Notes under the pieces: generated by a model
The model's input: only the letters and a program-made list of their open reading frames with translations
Told to the model about the DNA's origin: nothing
Database searches by the model: none
Source of the DNA: Rhynchopus euleeides
Lineage: Eukaryota; Euglenozoa; Diplonemea; Diplonemida; Diplonemidae
NCBI GenBank assembly: GCA_963210315.1
Contig: OY723249.1
Coordinates: forward strand, 1,612,569-1,676,568
Direction: 5' to 3'
DNA: 64,000 nt
Translations under genes and position numbers: made by a program
Shown here: piece by piece, positions 1-8,700 of the stretch
Layout: each line of letters begins with the position of its first letter
Numbering within the stretch: position 1 is the first letter of the stretch

Positions 1-2889
1 TCTGGGGTTGCCGAAGGAAAGGAGACGTTTGCCCTCTCCGAGTCATCCGGCTGCTCCTTCGGGGGGCTGAAGGCGGAGCTGATTTTAAGGCGGGACCCCA
101 AACAGCTCCGGCTCGTGCTGTCCCACGGCAATGCCCCCGACACGACAATGGGGTATGTCGCTGCGTCCATCACCCTCGCGATGGGTGTTCTGTCTGTCTT
201 CGTCCCGATCGCCCGCCAGCACAGCGGCCCCCGCTCTCTGGTGCTGGAGTTCACGCGGGTGCCCCCGCTGTCCGTCTCCCTCACCATGCGGGACCTGCTG
301 CGGCACCACACTAACCTGTGGTCCGTCGTGCAAATCCTCTATGAGATGTTCTTCATATGCGCCTCCGCCTTCTACCTCGACATGGGATATCCCGCGTGGC
401 AGCTGATTGTCGGGAACCTCCCGCACGACGTGCTGGCGCCCATCGTCGCCGTGGTGCTGGCCGTGGTGATGGTGTGGGGCATCAGCTGGTTCTGCATGCG
501 GGGCAGGCTGATCGCAGAGCACGCCGCAATCGTCGGCAGCGATGGGACACCGCAGGGGGGCGGGCTGAGCGGGGCGTGCACTGCACACCGCATGATGAGC
601 GTGGTGGGGCAGGCGCTGCTCCTCCCAGTGTTGGTCCTCCTCGCCCTCCCCGTGCACTGCATCACCGTGCCCGCAGATGAAACCACCGTCGTGTGGATCG
701 CACGGGAGTATGAATGCGGGAAGCTGGGCCACTCCGTCATCCTCCTCTTCACCTCCGGTGCCTCCCTCATGATGTGCTACCTCGTGTTCCACAGCACGGA
801 CCCCGTGCTGCCGCTGCTGCACCCCCCCCTGGGCCTGCCTGCAGACCTGCGCCTCAAACGCCTCTATGAGGCTGCGCATATCGCCCTCCTTCAGGTGGAG
901 GTGTACGCCGTGTCTGTGCTGGATAGGATCGACCGGCTGGTCCCCCTGATGATCGCCCTGCAGACGGTGCACCTGGGTGCGATCTACTTCATGAACCCCT
1001 CGTTCTACCCGAATGTGACGCGGTGCCTCGTGACTGTTGCGTGGATCGGGCTGTCCGCCCTGATCTGCAGCGAGACAGAGGTTGTCGTCACAGGCTCCGA
1101 CCGCTACCCCTGCGACACGCGGGAGCGGTGGGCGGTGTTGGCCTGGGTGGCATCCTGCGGGCTGATCCTCGTCCTGCATCTTCTTATTGAGGTGTGCACG
1201 CGGCACGGCCTCACCTCACACCGCGTCGCCGATGAGGCTGTGCTGAAGTGGTATAAACGTCGGACGGACACAATCTCACGCCTCCGCCAGCTGGGCGACA
1301 ACAACTCCCCGGAACACAGCAGCCTCGGCATCGACTTCACACAAGAAGCCACGGAGATGCGCCACCTGCTCGCACAGATCGCAGCCCGCTACTGCCTGGG
1401 GCAGTCCTACGGCGATCTCACCTCCGACACGCGCGACATCGAGATGCAGGACTGCGACCCGCAGTACGCCGGTTGGGTCCGTGCCAAGGCCTTGGGGCGC
1501 GGTGCCTTTGGGGACGTCTACCTCGGTGTGCTAGGATGCGGCGCCCTCGTTGCCGTGAAGGTGGTGCCCCTGCATGAGGAGGGCCCTGCCCTGCCGATCC
1601 GTGTCGACGAGGTGCGGCGGGAGGTCGACCTGCTCCGCAAGCTGCGGCACAAAAATGTGATTCGCTATAAGGATGTCCTCTTCGACAAGCGTGCGAAGTG
1701 CCTCAACATCTTCATGGAGTATGCGGTGGGCGGCTCCCTCGCTGACATCGTGAAGAAGTCCGACTGCTTCCTCACAGAGGAGATCGCACGGCGCTACATC
1801 CGGCAGATGCTGCTGGCTGCGACACACCTCCATCGCAACGACCTGATTCACTGCGACATCCGCGGGGAGAACGTGCTGCTAGACGCAGATGGGCGGGTGA
1901 AGCTCGCAGACTTCGGGTGTGCAAAGAACGTCGCAGCGACACGGGAGGCCTTGGCAGCCACACCCTATTGGTCAGCACCGGAGGTCCTCCAGGGGAAGAG
2001 CTTCAACGAGAAGGTCGACATCTGGTCCATCGGCTGCACCTCCATCGAGGTGCTCAACAGGTATGCGCGGATGGCCTGACGGCAACGCTGTTTGAAAACC
2101 ATGATGCTGCAGATGACCGGCCCTGAGGCACTGAGGTTGCCACCACCCCACCCCCACCACCACCACCACCACCACCCGCTGCAACAGAGGGGCGCTGCCG
2201 TGGCGTGGGGTCTCAGAGGTGAGTGATGCCGTCCGCCGCATCACCCAGTCGCAAGACACACCGGATAACAGGCCTGAAGGCCTCTCCCAGGAATGCATGT
2301 CTTTCATCGACAGCTGCTTCGAGCGGGATGTCGACAGCCGCCCCCCAGCGCTGGTATGCCCCTGCCTGCGACACCTGCCCCGGAGAATTCTCTCCCGGAG
2401 AAGCGTTTCTGAACAGTTTATCACGCGGTTTCTGCGAATGTTCGGGGCATCCCCTGCCACCTCTATCTACCCCCCCCCCCCCCCCACAGGAGTGCCTTAC
2501 GCATGTGTGGGTGTCTGCGGGCTTCCCCCCTGTCGAGAGCAGCACCTCTTCCTCCCGCAAGGACAGCCTGGGTGTCACTGAGGTATGTTCGAATGGGAGA
2601 CGGGCCGGTCGTTATCGCAGGGGTGGGTGTCGGGTTGGGGGGGCAGGGGCTGATGGAGTGTGTCTGCATTGGCTGTGTGTGTGTCACCACCCCCCCACCA
2701 CCACCACCCCTTGCGATGCAGAGCAACCCGCAGAATGGAGCTGGGTCGCCTGAACATAAGCAGTCACAGGGTGTTTACGCTTCGTTCTCAGTCCCGAACA
2801 CCACATCGAAGAGTGGGACGACGGCAACGACGATTCAAGAGTCTGTTGCGTACTCCGCGCAGTCCGAAGGCTTCATCACCAGCAATTGA
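1..2889 (+). CDS. multi-pass membrane protein kinase (STE/MAPKKK-like), 5' end outside window
   Basis: Coding exons are <1-2060, 2188-2353, 2490-2582 and 2722-2889, joined by GT-AG introns with GTATG donors and, before exon 3, a long C-run. The frame is open from base 1, so the N-terminus lies upstream. About eight hydrophobic segments (bases 150-1200) precede a linker and a protein kinase domain from about 1480. Visible motifs are GRGAFGDVYLG (Gly loop), VAVK (lysine), LADFGCA (DFG) and SAPE (APE). The catalytic loop reads HCDIRGEN rather than HRDxKxxN: Asp and Asn are kept, but Arg-to-Cys and Lys-to-Arg changes make catalysis uncertain. Exon 2 restores subdomains X-XI (ALPWRGVSE, then DVDSRPPA). 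The last two exons are Ser/Thr-rich and end at TGA 2887-2889. It is a paralogue of the kinase at 18.8-31 kb. Ligand and pathway are unknown; plasma membrane is inferred. Confidence 0.88.
2061..2187 (+). other. intron 1 of kinase gene 1
   Basis: Donor GTATGC directly after the codons for EVLN, acceptor CAACAG, phase 2. It contains a (CCA)n run at 2148-2175. The same position in the paralogue holds a 5.9 kb intron, so this shows the unexpanded state. Confidence 0.85.
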
Positions 2890-5393
2890 GGGTTTTGCAG
2901 GTTGCTGCGGCAGGCTTTATTTAGAATCCACCCTACGGGGGTCTTTGCTGGTGGGTCGTCAGCGCATTTTTAATGCATTTCCAAGTTGAATTGGCTGAAA
3001 ACTGACGAAGATTGACGAAGGATAACGACCAGCGAAGACCCCCCTACCCCCCTACCCCCACCCCCCCACTTCCCCTCACCCCTCTTCCAACAACGTGATC
3101 ACCCAACCCAAACAACACGCGTGCACAAAGTGGGCCACGGCCTGCATAGAGTCAACCCACTCAAAAGCGTGGACAGCGCAGCGCAGCGAGACGCTTTCTC
3201 TATCCCCCACGGAAGGCATGTTGGCGCACGCCTCAGGTGCATCAGAACCCCCCCCCCCCCCTACCCCTTGATCTTATTGTTGTTTTGATACGGCATCCCG
3301 TAGGCCACCCTGATCGTGAAGCGGAGATCTCTTTTCGGGGCAGGGGTGATCCGTGCGTGTGTAAAAGACTCACGTGTGTGCGTCTGTATATTCTTGAGGA
3401 AGTTTTAGGAGGGTGTCGTGGTCCGTCAAGCGTGTTGCAGTGACGTTGCGCGATTGGGCCCCCGAGAAGGGCGGAGAGGGTGGTTGGTGTGGTGGTGACA
3501 CCGCACCCCCGAGCCCTCGCACCGCCGGGTGGGGCGTGGGAATGGGGGGTGGGGGGGGGGCACTGCTGAGAATAAGGTTTGGGGGTCCGGGACTTGGGAC
3601 TTGGGACTTGGTTATTCTCAGTCGGACTTGGGACATGGTACGGGAGGGGGTGGCGTGAGGCGACCGGAAACCCGGTTCATTTGCATGTTTGGAGCCCGTG
3701 CAGATCGTGATGGGGTCATTTTGGCCTTGTGGCGCCTGCCATCATCCCTGAAATGATGTTGCCAGGCTGGAGGTGACTCCAGTGGTCACACTGACCGAGT
3801 CAGACCCTCGGGACCCATGACTAAGTCACCCACCAGACCAGGACCTCGATCCTGATCAGGACAGAACCCAACTTGCACAAGCTGAGCTCCACCCAGGCCC
3901 TGACCTGGTTCAGGACTTTGGTCATGCCAGTGGTCTGAGTGGGTCGCCCCCTTGGTCCCTGGGGTCTTGGTCGGACTCCCAGGGGCCCCAAAATTGGATT
4001 TCGGAGTTGGGATTTTCGGATATTCTCCGAACTGTGGTGGGGTCATTTTAATCTGGGAGCTGAGTTTCGTTGGTTGCAAAAAGTTTTTCTGGCCCCACCT
4101 CAAGTGAAAAGGGGCTATTGTAAGGGTGAAGACCAGCCACGGATTTGGGGCTCGGGACTCGGGACTTGGGACTTGGCCTTATTCTCAGCATTGGGGGGGG
4201 GGGGGGCAGTCATGGAGACGGCGCACCCGTTCTGTCTCCCTTGCAACGGCATGGCACCCTCCCCACCCCCTCTCCCCCTCCCCACAACCACACTCTCGCC
4301 TGCGTTTTATTTGTTAGTGATTGTTATTTTCACCTGTTTTGTATCTGTTCAGTGCTGTCATTTCTTCAGTTACTGCACCCTGCTCTGGTTTCATTCCCCT
4401 CCCTTCCCTCTTCGCTGTACTGTGTGCTGTGTTGCTCTGCCCCGGCGACTGAATCTTCCCGTATTGTGCGCGACTGCCTTGTTGTGACTTTATTGTTAGG
4501 CATCACCGCAATGCATTGCACCTCTGCCATCCGGGCTCTTTGCGGCCTGTGTCTGTGGAGTGTGTCGGCCTCCCAGACCTCATCCAAAACTTAATGTGTG
4601 GTCTGGATTGACAGGCGAGGGCTTGCAGTGCCAACCTCCAGTGCATGTGGAGGGTATTACTTTTGCCGGTTTTTTTTGTCTCGCAAACAACGCCTCATCT
4701 TTTTCACGAGATTTGCAACTCCGGAAATGTGTGTGTTTGGGGGGGGGGGGGGGGTGGAGGGCGGGAGAACGTCTCCCGGAACTACGCGGCGTGCGTATTA
4801 GCCATGCTCGTTGTCAACGAAGAGTTAAAGAAGACAAGACAAAAACACAACCCAACGAACCGAACCGAAACCCCCCCCCCCACCCCCCCCCCCCCCCACA
4901 GTTCTGCTTTACTTTACTATACTTTCTGTGTGAAACATACACCACGGCCCACCGCTCCAAAGTCCCCCCCCCCCACACCCTCACTGTTCTTGGCGGTGCA
5001 AGGAAACCCCCCCCCCCCTACCACCCCAGTGGTCGCGCTAACTTCACTCCCTACTCCCGGGGTTTTCGGCGGTTTTTGAGGTACGTTTTCTTCTTGCAAA
5101 CAGGGATTTGTTCACAACTCGAAAAGTTTTGGTACCCCGATTCAGTATGAAAAAAGTGCACCAAAAAAATGAAAGTGACCCCATGGCGTTTCGCACGGAT
5201 CTCAAATATTCAAAAGAAGGCAGAGACGGGGAGAGAAAAAAATGGGCCCCGCGGGGCGGGGGTGGGTGGGTGGCCTTGACGGCTGCTGCTCTTCACGCCC
5301 TGAGGTTCACCGTTCCCCAAACTTCCACAAGCATCGCTTTGCATGAAACTCTCAGCACCCCTTTTGCCTTCCCGCGCAGCACTGCGAGCTCGG
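2890..5393. other. intergenic, no gene seen
   Basis: No ORF here looks like a protein. The stretch holds many poly-C and poly-G tracts (for example 3247-3260, 4192-4206, 4740-4754, 4871-4899). A GGGACTTGGGACTTGG repeat occurs at about 3590-3612 and again at about 4155-4178, each time next to TTATTCTCAG, so it is a short duplicated segment. Apparent ORFs are proline/glycine-rich translations of these tracts. Confidence 0.6.
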
Positions 5394-5444
5394 CACTACC
5401 GTGGCCTCCGGCGGCTGGGGGGCTCCGCCCCCCAGACCCCCCTG
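5394..5444 (+). repeat. 51-bp GC-rich hairpin repeat, copy 1
   Basis: Contains GGGGGGCTCCGCCCCCC, a perfect stem with a short loop, preceded by CACTACCGTGGCCTCCGG and followed by AGACCCCCCTGT. The same block is at 34702-34753 and 34877-34925 (+) and at 56511-56561 and 56681-56729 (inverted). This is the only solo copy in the window. Confidence 0.85.
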
Positions 5445-5726
5445 TATAGCGTGTGCACGAGGTTTCACATACAACATGCTTCGTGGGGTCCCCACGTCCA
5501 GTGCTGGCATCGGTGTCTTGAACAGGCTACACCCTCGCCGTATCAGGGGTGGCACTCAAGCTGGCGCATGTTTGCCTACTTGGTGGCGTTGTTGGCAGTT
5601 GAGCTGAGTGGGGAACTCCCGTCCCTGCTTTCCGAGCAGGTGCCTGACCCCTTGCCCAGGTGTTACTGATCACAGACAACCAGGACGGAAAATTTGAGTG
5701 CCTTCAAACAAGCCCATTTTTTCAAA

Positions 5727-8700
5727 ATGACCCCACTACGATCCGGGCGAGGCTCGGAAATGCAACGAAACGCGGTTTCCCCGCCCAAAAACGAGCCCCT
5801 TTTTCAGGTCCGTGGTGCGGAAGAGGATAGCGCGATGGATGGGCGGGACTGGGCTGATGTTGATTCGACACTGCGCCTGCTGCACGCCTCCCGCATCCCC
5901 AATTCCGCCACGGGGGATTGCGGGTACTGGGCCCTGGGTTTCGAGGCTGAAGTGATCGGGGCGCGTCGAGCTGACCTCGCCAAGTCGGCCAAGTCGCGAC
6001 CGGAACTGGTGGCATTTTTCGGGGGGGCCAAGGAGGCTTTCCTGGCATATGCCAACGCGATCGGAGAGGACGGGTGGATGGACCACCTCACCCTGCAACT
6101 GGCGGCGCGGCTCTGGGACCTGCATATAGTGGTCATTCAACCGGGTGCTCATCGAGTCGTGGCGATCCGCCCCCGTAGTGTGAAGGATAGAGACCTCCTC
6201 AAGCGCACCCGGGTGATTGCTTTAGCTGGGGACCACTACGAACAAGTGGACATCCCAAGGGGCCAACTGCTAGACCTCATCAGGATGGCGCACCCCGCTT
6301 TCCTCACCACGGAGTCTGTAGGGGAGCAGGTTATCACCACGCCGGAGGGCATGGACGCAGCTACGGTGGAGGCAAAGTTGGTGCAAAGGGCCACGGACAA
6401 GGTGTACTGCCCGCACGACAGCTGTCGCACCTCCCTTATGCAATGTGGCGTGCCTATCCTCCGGGGGTCCATGCTGGGGCACCTGAACAAGCACGCAGCC
6501 AGGGGTGAAACGGTGACCCCCAGTGTCCTGCGCGCCATCGGGTATCGGGAGTGTGTTCGCTGCGAGAACGTCATCGCGCTCAAGTACACAGCGTGTTTGG
6601 CTTGTCGGCACAGACTCGAGCCGGAACCCGAAGCAGTGCCGGCGGGGGAAGGGGTGCAGGCAAAAGCCCTCCCAGGGCTCGAAGCAGTGAGAGCGGAGCA
6701 CATCAAGGTGTGGGAATCCGTGCCGCACCACCTCGTCGCATCATGGACGCGGACGTTTGCCGGTCTACTCCGGGAGGTGGCGGCCCACAACACAGTGCAG
6801 GCATGGACAGCGCTGCTGCTGGCCCCGTCAGTCCTGCTACGGGGGGCGCGGATGGGGGACAGGATGGAGGGGACCATCAGGGACAGGCTGAGGACTTTCG
6901 ATCGCTGGGCGAAGGGGGACTTCAACCTGCTGTGGGTAGAAGCGTGCGAGAAGAAGGCGCAGCCGCCAAAAGTGGGGGGGCCCCCGCGCCCTGGCGAAAT
7001 GGAAAGGCGTGTCGCGAAGTATGCACGGCAGAATCGCATGTCCGCGGCACACAAGAGCCTCATCCCTGAGGTGGTGGCGGAGAACACAGACAGCACGCGT
7101 GCAGCCCTTGAATCGAAACACCCGACCGGAGTTCCACCGCATGCGCGCGAACCAGCCCCTGCCACGTGCCGGCCTTTCACCCCGGCCGAAGTGATGAGTG
7201 CACTCAAGACCTTCCCTAATGGGTCGGCCGGGGGTCAAGTGGGGCTACGCCCGGATCACGTCCGCCAGGCAGTTGAGTGTAAAGACGCGGCAGGGGCGAA
7301 GCCGTTGGCGTGGCTCACACAGGTGGTGAACCTGATGGCGTCAGGCAGGGCTCCGCAGGAGATCATGCCGATCCTGGCAGGCGCCAAGCTCACCGCTTTG
7401 AAGAAGAGCGACGGTGATGTGCGACCGATAGCGTGCGGTGAGACTCTGAGGAGGCTAACCGCCAAGCTGCTCTCCACTCGCCATAAAGACGCAGCACGGC
7501 GCATCCTGATGAAAGGGAAGCAGGTGGGCGTCGCAGTTCAACGGGGACTCGAGGCGGGTGTAGCGGTGGTGGCACAGTGGGCGGAGCGCGCCAAGGCGAC
7601 AGCCGCAGGTGGTGGGCCCCGGGATGCTGTCGTTCTTAAAATCGATTTCAAGAACGCGTTCAACTCTGTCCACCGGGAGGCGTTCCTAGAGGTGGTTGAA
7701 CGAGACATCCCGGGCCTCCTCCCTTTCGCACAGTGGTGCTACGGGTCCCCCTCCACACTATCGTACAGTGGGCACGTCTTCCAGTCCACGTGTGGAGTTC
7801 AGCAGGGGGACCCCCTCGGACCACTTCTTTTCTCCCTAGCCATTAAAGAGCTAGCTGAGATGCTGGTCGGGCACTTCGCAGGGTGTGGAGGTAGTGTCTT
7901 CTACCTGGACGACGGCGTGCTGATGGGGCCAGCGGGAGTCGTGAAGGAGGCGCTGGATTTCGTGGTGAAGTGGAGCAAGGAGAAGGGGTTGGAGGTCAAG
8001 CTGGACAAGTGTGAGCTTATCGACCTCAACCGCCTCTCGAAGACCGAGCTTGAAGCGCAAGGGTTCCTTCTTCGCCTCCCTGATGAGACTGACAAGCCGG
8101 GAGTGGTGTACCGTGAGGGGGGCGATTTCACCCTCCTGGGCACGCCCATAGGGTCGCGAGAGTTCTGCGAGCGCTACATGGACGAGAAGCTGGCTGAATT
8201 CGCGCCTTACCTTGAGGCGTTGGCGACGCTCGAAGACAGGCAAGTGGCCCTTGCTCTCCTCCGGCATTGCGAGGGTTTCGCGCGCCTGGTGTTCTACATG
8301 CGTGCACTGGGACATAGGGGTGCGACGGAATACCTGGCGAAGAGCGATGCGGCGGTCGAGAAGTGCCTGACTCGTATCCTCTGCCTGGCGGACGACACTC
8401 TCCCGGACGACGCCATGCGACAGGCGACGCTGCCGGTCCGGGTGGGTGGGCTCGGTATACGCCGTTCTACGGAGCACTGGCACGCCGCAGCGATGGCTTC
8501 CATGCAGAACGGGTATCTGTTATGTCGGGAGTTGGACAAGGAGTTCACCTGGGATACGGCGGCGTGGCACACCCTGAGCTCGGCCTACAACAACGACGTG
8601 AGCGAGGGGGATGCTGTGGATTCGGAGTCCCGCCCCACGGAGATGGTGAAACAGAAGGACCTCTCCCTGGCCATCATCGACGTTCACCACCGAGACTTGC

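Noticed and set aside
85..1206. 373-codon ORF antisense to kinase 1
   Set aside because: Shadow of the real kinase frame; His/Gly/Gln-rich, no motif, expected in GC-rich coding DNA.
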